The notes: generated by a model not told the origin, from the letters alone. Counted from the stretch's first letter, positions 9,067 through 18,715 are shown. The stretch: DNA of 64,000 bases from Campylobacter rectus (GCF_004803795.1 NZ_CP012543.1:434001-498000); one strand, 5' to 3'. Numbers and translations: made by a program.

Positions 9067-9390
9067 TAAAACGGCTTGTCTCGCGAGCGCTTTTCTGAGA
9101 TTTTGCAAAATTTTCGCTTCGCAGGCTACATGCCTAGCGCACGCTCAATTTTGCTTTAAAACTCGAAAAATCATCTCACGATACTTCGCCTTTATTGCTT
9201 TACTTCCAAATTTACAGTCAAATTTGTAAATTTCAGCTTCAAATTTGAATATAAAAAGTCAAGGCGAAGTATTTTTTCTTTAGACGAGGCGGAAATGAGC
9301 CGAGCGAGGGCGCGTATACGAAATACGTAACCGAGCTTCGGCGAAATTTCTAACGATGTATAAAGGAAAAAGACAAGCCGCCGAAATTGC
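9067..9390. other. Intergenic region between convergent genes, nothing recognised
   Basis: 324 bp between the PNPOx-like gene and the convergent eptC. A 71-codon minus-strand open frame here has no family features. No clear hairpin-plus-T terminator was seen. Confidence 0.5.
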
Positions 9391-10923
9391 TTAATTAAAT
9401 ATATCAAGTTTTTTATCGTATTCTTTTGTTACTACGCCAAAAAACCCAAGCAACGAACTAAAAACATTATCGTGCGAGACGGCGTCGTCTTTTTGCGCGC
9501 GCAGACGAGATAGCATGGCTTTATCGTTCGTATACGCCATCATCGGGATGTGCTTTTGCGTCTCGGGCGCGATGGCGTAGGGCATGCCGTGCAGGTAGAT
9601 GCCGTTTTCGCCCAGGCTCTCGCCGTGATCGGAGAAGTACCAAACCGCGCTTTTATCGCCGCCCGCATCCTTGACCGCCTTTATCACCTCGTCGATAAAA
9701 AAATCCGTAAAAAGCAGCGTGTTGTCGTAGGTATTTACGATGCTCTCGCTCTCGCAGGAGCTAAGCTCGCTCGTATCGCAAGTCGGGGTAAATTTGCGAA
9801 ATTCGCTCGGATAGCGGGCGTGATATGCCGGGCCGTGCGAGCCTTGCAGGTGTAGGACGATGATCTCGTTTTGCGCGAGATTTTCGAGGCGTTTTTTGAA
9901 GGAAGGTAGCATATTCGTATCGTATCCTGCGTCAAAGTACTCGACGTCGCCGGCGTCCAAGCGGCCGCAAACGCCCTTACATTTGCCCGAGTTGTTGCCC
10001 AGCCACACGACCTTGACGCCGACGCGTTTTAAGATATCAAGCGCGTTTTCGCTAAATTCTTTGCTGCTATATTCCCTTCTCGTGGATTTTGAAAACAAGC
10101 ACGGTAGCGAAACCGCCGTAGCCGTTCCGCACGAGCGAGCGTCGTTGAAATAGACCAAATTGGGCTCCTTTTTCGTGTAGAAATTCGTATCGTTTTTGGC
10201 GTAGCCGCCGAGCGAATAGTTTTTCGCGCGGGCCGTTTCGCCGACGATTAGCACCATTAGCCGTCGCTCGTTGCTGGGCCTCATCGTCGCGTCTAGACCG
10301 ATTTGTTTAAATTCGGGCTTAAAAAACTCGAGTTTTATGTATTTTTGCGCCGCGTAAATCGGATAAAACGGCAGGTTGTAGGCTCTGATGAAGCTGTTTT
10401 CTCGAAAAAACGGGATGATAGATTTGGTCTGAGGCAAAAATAGCGCCGCCGCGAGAGCCAAGAAGCCTGCAAATGCTGTAAATTTGACCTTTAGATGCCG
10501 CTTTGCGCCGTCATACTCGATCCTTGTAAAAGCGACTAGAAAGCAGGGCAAAACGCCCAGAAATAGCATGTAGCAAACGAGTTTTGGATTTAAAAAGCTT
10601 AATACCTCGCCCGCGTCCGTTTGCGCGACGTTTCTTATCATTTCGCTATCGATTATGATACCGTAGCTTTGCATGAAGTAGCTGCTGCCGCACGTAATCG
10701 CAATCGCCGCGATGCTAACGGGCTTAGCTAGATATGGTAAAAAAACGAGCGAAAAGAGCGCGCAAAGTAGCGAAAAATAGATAACCGGCAGGCTAGCGGC
10801 CATCGGCGCGTCCGCGTCAAAACTAAGCTTTGAGTAGGCGAATTTAAATAAAGCGAAATTTAGCGCGGCGATAAAAACGGCGTTTAAAAGCGTAAATTTA
10901 AACCAAGAAATACGTAGCTTCAT
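9391..10923 (-). CDS. eptC: Phosphoethanolamine transferase
   Basis: 510 aa, the standard EptA/EptC layout. About five N-terminal membrane helices (residues 1-170) are followed by a periplasmic sulfatase-fold domain. Visible active-site elements are VGETARAKNYSLGGY (metal-binding Glu), SCGTATAVSLPC (the Thr nucleophile that carries phosphoethanolamine), and FSDHGESLGENGIYLHGMPY (metal-binding D-H and H). It transfers phosphoethanolamine from phosphatidylethanolamine to lipid A; in C. jejuni EptC it also modifies the flagellar rod protein FlgG and glycans, giving polymyxin resistance and motility. The by-product diacylglycerol would be recycled by DgkA, whose gene lies 290 bp upstream in the same direction. 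Confidence 0.93.
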   Translation of the reverse strand: MKLRISWFKFTLLNAVFIAALNFALFKFAYSKLSFDADAPMAASLPVIYFSLLCALFSLVFLPYLAKPVSIAAIAITCGSSYFMQSYGIIIDSEMIRNVAQTDAGEVLSFLNPKLVCYMLFLGVLPCFLVAFTRIEYDGAKRHLKVKFTAFAGFLALAAALFLPQTKSIIPFFRENSFIRAYNLPFYPIYAAQKYIKLEFFKPEFKQIGLDATMRPSNERRLMVLIVGETARAKNYSLGGYAKNDTNFYTKKEPNLVYFNDARSCGTATAVSLPCLFSKSTRREYSSKEFSENALDILKRVGVKVVWLGNNSGKCKGVCGRLDAGDVEYFDAGYDTNMLPSFKKRLENLAQNEIIVLHLQGSHGPAYHARYPSEFRKFTPTCDTSELSSCESESIVNTYDNTLLFTDFFIDEVIKAVKDAGGDKSAVWYFSDHGESLGENGIYLHGMPYAIAPETQKHIPMMAYTNDKAMLSRLRAQKDDAVSHDNVFSSLLGFFGVVTKEYDKKLDIFN

Positions 10924-11214
10924 AGCTTTCCTAATATTGATAATAAGAGTGAAACTTTATCCAAAAAAAGCTTAAAGCTTTAGTCGCTCGGCGTAAAATT
11001 TGAGGGTTTTGCTTTTGGGTGCAGCGAGGCAAATTTACGAAAGTAAGATAAATTTGACGGCGTAGATTTTGGAGCGGTTTGATGCGTAACGCATAACGAT
11101 GACGGGCAAATTTGAGTTAAAATTCGAGCTTCTAAATTTAGCTTTTCGGCACTTGTTTTTTAAAGCTTGCCGTAAAAATTTATCGCAAATTTGACAGTCG
11201 CTCGGTCCTTAAAT

Positions 11215-11577
11215 TTACTCGCCAAACGCAAGCGCAAGTAGCGTCCACGCCCAAGTTATCGCAGCCGTGCCGATAGAGAGGCAAACGGCGGCGGAGGCGC
11301 AGTCTTTGGCGATTTTGGCTAGCGGATGAAAATCGGGCGAAACAAGGTCCACTACCGCTTCAATCGCGGTATTTAGGCACTCGCAGATCAAAACGAGGCC
11401 GAAAACGGCGATCAGTAGGGCGTGCTGTGCGGCGGAAACGGGTAAAAATAGCGAAACTAGCGCGAGCGGAACGATTACGCAAAGCTCAAAGCGAAACGCC
11501 GCCTCGTTTTTTAGCATCGCGGCAAGCCCCTCGAATGCAAATTTGGAGTTTTTGAAAAAGTTGTATTTGGGTTTCAT
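11215..11577 (-). CDS. dgkA: Diacylglycerol kinase
   Basis: 120-aa, three-helix inner-membrane kinase that converts diacylglycerol to phosphatidic acid using ATP. The catalytic signature ECLNTAIEAVVDL (E..NtAIE.vvD) is present near residues 85-97. An N-terminal amphipathic stretch FKNSKFAFEGLAAMLKNEAAFR carries the conserved Asn-Glu-Ala-Ala-Phe-R. It is adjacent to eptC, whose reaction releases diacylglycerol, so the pair plausibly works as donor use and recycling. ATG is at 11577. Confidence 0.93.
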   Translation of the reverse strand: MKPKYNFFKNSKFAFEGLAAMLKNEAAFRFELCVIVPLALVSLFLPVSAAQHALLIAVFGLVLICECLNTAIEAVVDLVSPDFHPLAKIAKDCASAAVCLSIGTAAITWAWTLLALAFGE

Positions 11578-11715
11578 ATTTTGCCTTTAAATTTGCGCAA
11601 TGATAGCGTAAATTTGCTTTATAAGGCGCTTTTGCGGACGACGAAGTTATCTAAAATAAACTAAAAGGCGGCCGAATTTACCGTTCAAATTTGATCAAAT
11701 CCGGCCTGCGTAAAT

Positions 11716-12921
11716 TTACTCCTCGGAAATCTTTGAAGTCCTATAAAGCAGCGCAAACGCCGCCGCTCCGATAACCGCAAAGCTCGCAACCATCGGCAGT
11801 AGCGTGCCATCAAACAGCTGCCCGGTCGCGACCCCGATAGGAAGCGAGATAAAGGTCGAAGCCGAGCCGATCAGCGCAGCCGCCATGCCCGCGATCTTGC
11901 CCATTGGCTCCATCGCCATCGCGTTTAGGTTACCGAAAAGTATGCTCACGCAAAAAAAGCTACTCATGCAAAACGCCATAAAAGCCCACAGCGGCGGCAC
12001 TCCGTCATACGCGACGACGACGGGCAAAAACGCGACCGCGATAACGCAAAACGTCCCCATAGCGCGCATGCTGAGGTAGCGCATGCCGTAGATCATCACG
12101 AGCTTTGCGTTTATCATCGACGCGGCGCCCAGAGCTAGGGCGTTTATCGCAAAGTAGATAGGAAACTCCTCGCCCAGCTTGTAACTCACCTCGAAAATCT
12201 GCTGAGCGGTGCTGATATAGCTCAAAAACATCCCGAAAATCAGCCCCAAAACGATCGTATAGCCTGCGGTTCGCCTGTTTTTCACGACGTGCGCGGCTTC
12301 GCTTTTTATCAAATTTAGGCTAAATTTATTGCGATTTTGCGCAGGCAGGGTCTCGCTCTGACGCAGTCCAAACCACGCTAGGCACGCAAGCCCCATAAAA
12401 GTGAGCATCAAAAATATGCTGCGCCAATTATAAATTTTAAAAATAAAGCCGCCGATGATGGGAGCTAGTGCGGGCACGATGATGAAGACGGCTGCAATAA
12501 AGCTCATCACGCGAGCCATCGCGCGCCCCTCGTAAAGATCGCGGATAAGCGCCATCGCGATGATCCTAGGGCCTGCAGCGCCTAGTCCCTGGAAAAATCT
12601 GCTCGCTAAAAGCGCGCTAAAATCGCTCGTGACGACCGAAATAAAGGAGCTTGCCGTAAATATCGCAAGCGCTAGCAGTACGGCGTTTCGTCGCCCGATA
12701 AAGTCGCTAAGCGGCCCGTAAAATATCTGACCGACGGCAAAGCCCGCAAACATCGAGGAGATGACGAGCTGGGTTTGATTTATCTGTGTCACGCCAAGAT
12801 CCAGGCCGATCTGCATGAGAGCAGGCAGCATCGCGTCTGTACTCATCGCTCCAAGCGAGGTTAAAAGCGCCATAAGCGCGATAAATTCTACGAAAGGTAA
12901 GGTTTTGGGGATAAATTTCAT
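11716..12921 (-). CDS. Bcr/CflA-family MFS drug efflux transporter
   Basis: 401 aa with twelve predicted membrane helices. The MFS loop 2-3 signature appears as GQIFYGPLSDFIGRRNAVL, and the antiporter motif C-like region as GLGAAGPRIIAMALIRDL. The Bcr/CflA type is suggested by the start of helix 1 (LMALLTSLGAMSTDAMLPALMQIG). It would export drugs or metabolites in exchange for protons. The substrate is unknown. It is monocistronic as far as can be seen and is the last backbone gene before the AT-rich island. Confidence 0.85.
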   Translation of the reverse strand: MKFIPKTLPFVEFIALMALLTSLGAMSTDAMLPALMQIGLDLGVTQINQTQLVISSMFAGFAVGQIFYGPLSDFIGRRNAVLLALAIFTASSFISVVTSDFSALLASRFFQGLGAAGPRIIAMALIRDLYEGRAMARVMSFIAAVFIIVPALAPIIGGFIFKIYNWRSIFLMLTFMGLACLAWFGLRQSETLPAQNRNKFSLNLIKSEAAHVVKNRRTAGYTIVLGLIFGMFLSYISTAQQIFEVSYKLGEEFPIYFAINALALGAASMINAKLVMIYGMRYLSMRAMGTFCVIAVAFLPVVVAYDGVPPLWAFMAFCMSSFFCVSILFGNLNAMAMEPMGKIAGMAAALIGSASTFISLPIGVATGQLFDGTLLPMVASFAVIGAAAFALLYRTSKISEE

Positions 12922-13369
12922 CTTAAATTCCGCTTTTTTGGATTTGGAGGCGATTGTATAAAAAATAAGCTTAAATTTTGAGGTCGGTTTAGGTAAAAAT
13001 TTGTGTCGGTTTAAATTTAATTTATCTAAAGCGCAGATTCAAATTTGGAGATTAAATTTAAGTCCGTGCGAGTAAAATCGGCTAAATTTAACGCTTTAGC
13101 GAACGGCGGTTTAAAATAGTAAGCTGTGAAAATCTCAAACGATCACGATAATGGTATGGAACCGACACGATCATTATCGCTAAATTTAATAACCGAGTCG
13201 AACGAATTTATGCCAAACCTTGGTTGTAAATTCGTAGGATAATATCTATGTTTAAATTTTATTAGGATGTACAAAAATCTACATCTAAATTTACTGTAAC
13301 ATTTAAAAATAAAAACATAATGAAGTCGGTTGATTTTATTAAAGTGATTTAGATTATAAAATATTAGGA
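12922..13369. other. Spacer at the left edge of the island
   Basis: The first ~130 bp are AAATTT-rich backbone spacer; the sequence then becomes strongly AT-rich. An 8-bp perfect inverted repeat (CGATAATG 13146-13153, CATTATCG 13172-13179) is present without a T-run, so it is not a clear terminator. No gene is seen. Confidence 0.5.
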
Positions 13370-13393
13370 TGGTGGTTAGAGGCAGAATCGAAC
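13370..13393 (-). other. tRNA 3'-end fragment: probable attachment-site (att) remnant
   Basis: On the minus strand, these 24 nt read as the last third of a tRNA. A GTTCGATT T-loop is followed by the five-base 3' half of the T stem (CTGCC), a seven-base acceptor strand TCTAACC, discriminator A and encoded CCA. The rest of a tRNA does not follow at higher coordinates, so this is a fragment. Tyrosine recombinases commonly use tRNA 3' ends as att sites and leave such copies at an island's edge. The parent tRNA should begin GGTTAGA. Confidence 0.7.
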
Positions 13394-13530
13394 TATTAAG
13401 TATTTCTTAAGATTTATCTTGATTTATAAAGCCCTAAAATACGGCATTCCAAGTTTTATATAAGTTTATTATAATTGCTAAGTATGTCTAAATAGATGGC
13501 ACCCAATATGGTACCCATTTAAAAATTAAA

Positions 13531-13564
13531 GATCTGCGTGTTTTATTTCGACATGCAGATTTTA
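13531..13564. terminator. Intrinsic terminator-like hairpin
   Basis: ATCTGCGTG (13532-13540) can pair with CATGCAGAT (13552-13560) through nine pairs, one of them G·T, across an 11-nt loop. A T run follows. It lies just inside the left island edge. Confidence 0.5.
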
Positions 13565-13639
13565 AATCCGTATGTTTATCTTTTTGGATTAATATATTTT
13601 AAGTTATATATTTTATACTTAATAAAATTTAAGGATATT

Positions 13640-13871
13640 GTATACAGGTAATATTAAGCAAGCGATGCAATAGTGTAGAGCTCAGAATGCTAAATAATAT
13701 TTTTCGCGAGCTTAGGATAAGTTACATTAATCAAATATAAAAGTAGAAAAACGGAAAATCGAAGAGCCTACAATGGATAAAAGATAAAAAACTAATTAAG
13801 TTACTAGAAGACATTACTGCGGAAATTTGTATAGCGAAAATGATGTAAGTAGCGCAGATTGCAAAGAATAG
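13640..13871 (+). pseudogene. mazE: Decayed MazE-type antitoxin
   Basis: Broken remnant recognisable by pattern. An N-terminal stretch near 13648 (V-I-L-S-K-R-C-N-S-V-E-L-R) fits the MazE/SpoVT-AbrB opening 'kkWGNS..vRiPk'. A later part near 13795-13845 (LIKLLEDITAE, then NLYSENDV after a one-base shift) fits the MazE tail 'leeLLagITpeN.H.EvD'. In-frame stops and at least one frameshift are present, and there is no usable start. The match is by eye, so confidence is moderate. It directly precedes the decayed mazF, the normal order of the module. Confidence 0.5.
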
Positions 13872-14215
13872 ATATAAGCTATTTGTCAGATACAGGCGAT
13901 ATAATACGGATAGACTTTAGCCTTTAAACAGAGTACGAATAAGCTAGAAGACGTTCTATTGTAGTGTTAAAGCTATTATATAATGAAAAACAATCTTGCT
14001 TATTTGCGCGCCACTAACTACAAAAATCAAAGGCTATCTTTTTGAAGCCATCATAAAAGGCGAAAAAGATAACGTAGCGTTAGTGCAGCACTATGCAAAA
14101 AGTCTTAATTAGCAAGCTGGAAATGTTGCTTATCAAGGTAGTATTTTGCCGTACGATAGAGGAGGCAAAAGAAAAAGTTGGATTGTTTTTTGGAAATATG
14201 ATGAAAAATTTCTAA
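13868..14215 (+). pseudogene. mazF: Decayed MazF/PemK-family mRNA interferase toxin
   Basis: Family landmarks can be read across frames. GDIIRIDFS (MazF 'GDIvwvdFdP') is followed by an internal stop, then E-Y-E-stop-A-R-R-R-S-I-V-V-L for 'GhEqagRRPalVLS'. Then come LICAPLTTKIKGYLFE for 'cPITskikgyPfEV', VALVQHYAKSLN for 'GvvLaDQvKSLDW', and finally EEAKEKVGLFF. At least three stop codons and two frameshifts make it non-functional. Intact MazF cleaves mRNA. It sits 22 bp upstream of the Avs-like gene, so the island once carried a toxin-antitoxin module next to the defence gene. Confidence 0.65.
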
Positions 14216-14236
14216 AATAAATACAAGTGTTATATT

Positions 14237-17200
14237 ATGAATTGGAATAATATTATAAGTTTAAATGGCTCGCAAAATAATGCCTTTGAAGAGCTTGTTT
14301 GTCAGCTAGCAAGTTTGGAATTTTCTAAAGATGGTAAATTTATCAAAGTAGGGAATCCTGATGCTGGAGTCGAGTGTTATACAATAAAAGAAAATGGTGA
14401 TGAGATTGGATTTCAGGCGAAGTATTTTTTATCAACGCCACAACAAACTCAATGGAATCAACTTGATAGCTCTATAAAAACGGCACTCGAAAAGCACCCA
14501 AATTTAAAGTCATATTATGTGGCTATTCCTATTGATAGAGCTGATCCTAGAATGGATAATAAGGAATCATTTAAAGATAAATGGGAAAAATGGGTCAAAA
14601 AATGGCAAGATAAGGCTAGGAGCGATTATTCTAAAGAGATAGATATTGTTTATTGGGGAAGCCATGAATTAATTAAAATGCTTAAAGATGAAAAAAGCAC
14701 GGGATTAGTTAAGTATTTTTTTGGAGAGATTGACTTATCTAATAATATACAAAATGATAATGCCATAAAGAGCTTGGGAGCTAGGTATTCACCGCAAATT
14801 AGTATTGAGCTTGAAATTTATAAATATTTTAAAATTTTTGATGAGAACTCACAGTATTTAGCAAAAATAAGAAGCAAATTCTTTGAAATTTATAATAAAT
14901 TTTGTAAAGATTTCATTTTACTTACAAGCGTTCGAAGTGAATTAAAAAATGAAGTTAATTTGATTAAACAATTTGTATCAAATTTGAATTTTGCCAATTT
15001 TGACTATGATAAATTTGAAAGACTTCTTGATGGTATTCAAAAAATTATATTTAAAAATGATTTGGTTTCAATAATTTCATCTGGCGAAGAATCCAATGAA
15101 GATAAATTCCAAGATAACATATATGATTTTTACAATTTTATTAGAGAAAATAAAAAAATATTACAAATTACTAAAGATCGTTGTTTGATATTATGCGGTG
15201 ATGCAGGAGTTGGCAAATCGCATCTGTTTGCGGACATAATTAAACAAAGAGCCAAAAATAACCAACAATCCATACTTATTTTAGGTCAGCATCTTATAGA
15301 GATTAAAGATCCATGGGCGCAAATTTTAAATTTGCTTGGTTTTGCAAAATTTAATAAATATGAATTTCTTGGAGCGCTCAACTCAAAGGCGCAGGCAAAT
15401 TCTCACAAAATTATTATTTTTATAGATGCGATAAATGAGGGTGCCGGCAAAGATTTTTGGAGAAATTTTATTATAAGTTTTATAGAAGATATTAAAAAAT
15501 ATGAGTGGTTGAGCGTGGCTTTTAGTATAAGGAGTTCTTACTTTAAGTATATGATACCAAAAGAGATATCTAAAAATTGCGTAATTCATCATGAGGGTTT
15601 TAGCGGCGTAGAATACGATGCTATGCGGGTGTTTTTTGATTATTATAAGCTGCCGCATCCGACAATACCGCTACTAAATCCTGAATTTTCAAATCCGCTA
15701 TTTTTAAAAATATTTTGCAAGGGAGTATCAAATGACAAATCATATCAATATAAGTCATTAAATTTTTTTGATGTGATTAAACTGTATATAGATAATGTAG
15801 AGTGCAATTTTTTACAAAAATATCCAAATTGCAAAAGTTTAAAACTGATACAAAAGGTGATTAATGTAGTAGTTTCATTAATATTGCAAGAAAAACATGG
15901 CTTAGTCGAATATGAAAAGGCACTTATCCAAGTCAATGAAAGGCTAAATCCGTTTTGTGTTAATGGAGATTTTTTAGATGATTTGATAAGTGAAGGTCTT
16001 TTTGCTAAAAATATATTGGAAGATACTGAATATATCTACTTTGCATATGAAAAGCTGGGTGATTATCTTTTGGCTAATTACTTTATAGAAAAACTAGATA
16101 AAGATAATTTAAAAGATAGCTTTATAGATAATATTTCGCCATATATAAATTCTAATTTATATTATCGCAGGGGTATAATTGAGGCGTTTAGCGTGCTTAT
16201 ACCTGAAAAATTTAATGGCACTGAGATATATGAATTATTAGAACCAGATAATATGGTGGTGATTGATTGTTTTTTAAAAAGTTTGCCATACAGAGGTGCT
16301 TCTATACCGCAAAGCACAGTAGAACGAGTGCGAAAAAATATTTCTAATGAAAATTTTAATGCTGATATTTTTTATATGCTCTACTCATGTGCTACCTTGC
16401 CAAATCATCCTTTTAATGCTGAGTTTATGTTTAATTATTTGTCTAAATTTAGCATGAAAGAAAGAGATTTGTTTTTTATGGCTATACTAAATAAAATTTA
16501 TCTTGATACAGATATGAATCCTATAGTTAGACTGATAGATTGGTGTTGGTCTAATAAAGATAAAAGTTATATAGATGATGAGTCCATTTTTTTAGTAGCT
16601 ATTGCTATTACTTGGCTTTTTTGTACATCAAATAGAAGGCTAAGAGACTCTGCCACAAAGGCGTTGATTTGTATTTTGATTGATAGAGCAAATTTGATTT
16701 TAAAATTACTACAAAAATTTAAAGATATTGATGAATCTTATATAAGCGAAAGATTGTTTGCTGTGACTTATGGTGCCTTAGTGAAAACAGCTCAAACTAG
16801 GTATTTTAAAGAGCTTGGAGAGTATATTTATAATCAAATTTTCAATAAAGATGAAGTATATCCGCATATATTATTAAGAGATTACGCTAGAAATTCTATT
16901 GATTTTATAATAAAAAAGGGCATAAATTTGGATATTATTATTGATAAAGTATATCCGCCATATAAAAGCTATTTTCCGTCATTAAAAGAACTGCCATCAA
17001 ATGAAGAGATTAAAAAATATGAGGATAGGGATAAAAATTATCATCAAAGTAGGATAATATCATCAATGGCAACTGAAAAAGGTATCAACGGATATATGTA
17101 TGGTGATTTTGGAAGATATGTTTTTGAAAGTGCTTTATATGATTTTGAATGCAAAGATAGTGCAGGACTTATAAGTAATTATGCTATAAAAAATATCTTT

Positions 17201-18310
17201 GAAAAGTATGGCTATGATGGCGAATATTTTGATAAAGCAGAAAATGATATAAAGGATAGAACAAAATATGATTTAAATAGATATAAGTATACGATAGAAA
17301 GAGTCGGTAAAAAATATCAATGGATTTCATTTTATGAGACAATGGCACGCATAACCGATAATTTTAAAATGTATGTAGGATATGGCGATGATAAAAAGGA
17401 GGTAAAATATATAGGAGCTTTTGAACCTTATGTAAGAGATATTGATCCTACGATACTTTTAAAAAACTATGAAAGAAATAACACTTTTGCTAAAAAGTTT
17501 TGGTGGGACGCTGAATATAATTTTGCCTGGGATATGGAAAATAAAAAATGGCTAGAGTATGAAAAAGATTTGCCAAATTTAAGTGATATTTTAGAGCGTA
17601 AAAACGATAAAGAACAGTGGTTTACTTTAAGTTTGTACCAAAAATTTATCGAACCTCTTGATACTGAAGATATTTTAAGCATAGCTCACAAGGATGTTAA
17701 GTTATTTATTAGAAGTTATATAGTTAAAAAACATGATATAACTAGATTTGCTAAAACATTAAATGATAAGCCTAGCCTAATTTATAATTTGATTGATTTG
17801 CCACATTGTTACAAGATATTTAATATGGAGCATTACGACTATGCAACATATGATGCACTAAAAGATGATTATCTATTTGAGTGGTTTAAAATAGAAGGTA
17901 TAGATGTAGCAAATACAACAATTGAATATTTTTGGGAAGAAGAATTTGATGTTTCCAAAGGTGATGTTTTTCAAATATGTAAGCCGTCTAAAATTTTATA
18001 TGATGGGCTTGGACTTAAATATTCCAAAAAAGATATATATTTTTTAGATAAAGATGGCAATACTGTTTGTTTTGACCCAAGTTCAGACAATCAAACCGCG
18101 CAGCGACTATTGATTAAAAAAGATAAATTAAATGAATTTTTAAATGTTTGTAATATATGTATTGTTTGGATTATATCTGGTGAAAAGATGGTTTTTACAA
18201 CAGATAATAGTGATTTAGGTCGTTTATATTTTAATGGATATGCATTTTTTGATACTGATGGAAAATTAAAAAAGTATATCAATAAGCAATTTGAAAAACA
18301 TTTCAATTAG
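14237..18310 (+). CDS. Avs-like STAND NTPase with N-terminal Mrr-type nuclease domain
   Basis: 1357 aa. Residues 1-160 look like a PD-(D/E)xK (Mrr-like) nuclease: D42 in NPDAGVE and Q60-A-K62 in GFQAKYF give the D…QxK pattern. A STAND-type NTPase follows: Walker A GDAGVGKSH (321-329), Walker B IIIFIDAINE (392-401), where FIDAINE is typical of antiviral STAND proteins, and a possible sensor Arg in SIRSSYF. The remaining ~700 residues are helical and repeat-like with no named domain, as in the phage-protein-sensing C-termini of Avs (AVAST) proteins. The nuclease–STAND order matches the Avs4 type as I remember it. Expected role: detect a phage structural or packaging protein, oligomerise and degrade DNA. 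The gene is AT-rich, alone in its operon, preceded by decayed mazEF, and clearly island-borne. Assignment to an exact Avs type is not possible by eye. Confidence 0.78.
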   Translation: MNWNNIISLNGSQNNAFEELVCQLASLEFSKDGKFIKVGNPDAGVECYTIKENGDEIGFQAKYFLSTPQQTQWNQLDSSIKTALEKHPNLKSYYVAIPIDRADPRMDNKESFKDKWEKWVKKWQDKARSDYSKEIDIVYWGSHELIKMLKDEKSTGLVKYFFGEIDLSNNIQNDNAIKSLGARYSPQISIELEIYKYFKIFDENSQYLAKIRSKFFEIYNKFCKDFILLTSVRSELKNEVNLIKQFVSNLNFANFDYDKFERLLDGIQKIIFKNDLVSIISSGEESNEDKFQDNIYDFYNFIRENKKILQITKDRCLILCGDAGVGKSHLFADIIKQRAKNNQQSILILGQHLIEIKDPWAQILNLLGFAKFNKYEFLGALNSKAQANSHKIIIFIDAINEGAGKDFWRNFIISFIEDIKKYEWLSVAFSIRSSYFKYMIPKEISKNCVIHHEGFSGVEYDAMRVFFDYYKLPHPTIPLLNPEFSNPLFLKIFCKGVSNDKSYQYKSLNFFDVIKLYIDNVECNFLQKYPNCKSLKLIQKVINVVVSLILQEKHGLVEYEKALIQVNERLNPFCVNGDFLDDLISEGLFAKNILEDTEYIYFAYEKLGDYLLANYFIEKLDKDNLKDSFIDNISPYINSNLYYRRGIIEAFSVLIPEKFNGTEIYELLEPDNMVVIDCFLKSLPYRGASIPQSTVERVRKNISNENFNADIFYMLYSCATLPNHPFNAEFMFNYLSKFSMKERDLFFMAILNKIYLDTDMNPIVRLIDWCWSNKDKSYIDDESIFLVAIAITWLFCTSNRRLRDSATKALICILIDRANLILKLLQKFKDIDESYISERLFAVTYGALVKTAQTRYFKELGEYIYNQIFNKDEVYPHILLRDYARNSIDFIIKKGINLDIIIDKVYPPYKSYFPSLKELPSNEEIKKYEDRDKNYHQSRIISSMATEKGINGYMYGDFGRYVFESALYDFECKDSAGLISNYAIKNIFEKYGYDGEYFDKAENDIKDRTKYDLNRYKYTIERVGKKYQWISFYETMARITDNFKMYVGYGDDKKEVKYIGAFEPYVRDIDPTILLKNYERNNTFAKKFWWDAEYNFAWDMENKKWLEYEKDLPNLSDILERKNDKEQWFTLSLYQKFIEPLDTEDILSIAHKDVKLFIRSYIVKKHDITRFAKTLNDKPSLIYNLIDLPHCYKIFNMEHYDYATYDALKDDYLFEWFKIEGIDVANTTIEYFWEEEFDVSKGDVFQICKPSKILYDGLGLKYSKKDIYFLDKDGNTVCFDPSSDNQTAQRLLIKKDKLNEFLNVCNICIVWIISGEKMVFTTDNSDLGRLYFNGYAFFDTDGKLKKYINKQFEKHFN

Positions 18311-18678
18311 TAAAGGTAAATAGAGATATGTATGAATGAATAAATTTCCCCAATGAATAATCTTTTAAAATGCTTTTAGCATATTTGCTAAATCAGAAAA
18401 CTAAGATTTTTGTTTTTAAATAATATAAACATATACCAAACTATATAACTTTTGATGATGTAAATGTATGTTAATTTGCTAAGAATGATTCAAAGAATTT
18501 TATAAAACATCCAAAAGCCTATTATTATAGAATGTATACATATGGCTTATGGTAACTCAGTTAGTTTAAACCGTTAAAAAATAGATAAGACAGATATCAT
18601 AAGTAACTTTAATAAACAGAAATTTTAAGGATAAAATTTAAATAAAATACCATATTATAATATAAACGTTCATAGACG
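18311..18678. other. AT-rich spacer within the island
   Basis: About 370 bp, very AT-rich, between the Avs-like gene and the ATPase promoter. Short fragments translate to plausible protein-like strings around 18440-18550, with frequent stops, so a decayed gene is possible. I cannot name it. Confidence 0.4.
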
Positions 18679-18707
18679 TTGACAATTTAAATTTTTCATG
18701 CTAATAT
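18679..18707 (+). promoter_or_regulatory. Strong sigma-70 promoter of the ATPase gene
   Basis: TTGACA (18679-18684), 17-bp spacer, then TAATAT (18702-18707). This is close to the E. coli consensus and unusual for Campylobacter, whose promoters mostly lack a -35 box. It drives the gene at 18755. Confidence 0.65.
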
Positions 18708-18715
18708 ATCTCAAT

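Noticed and set aside
13370-13393. Complete tRNA gene
   Set aside because: Only the T-arm and acceptor 3' strand are present; no anticodon or D arm beyond 13393.
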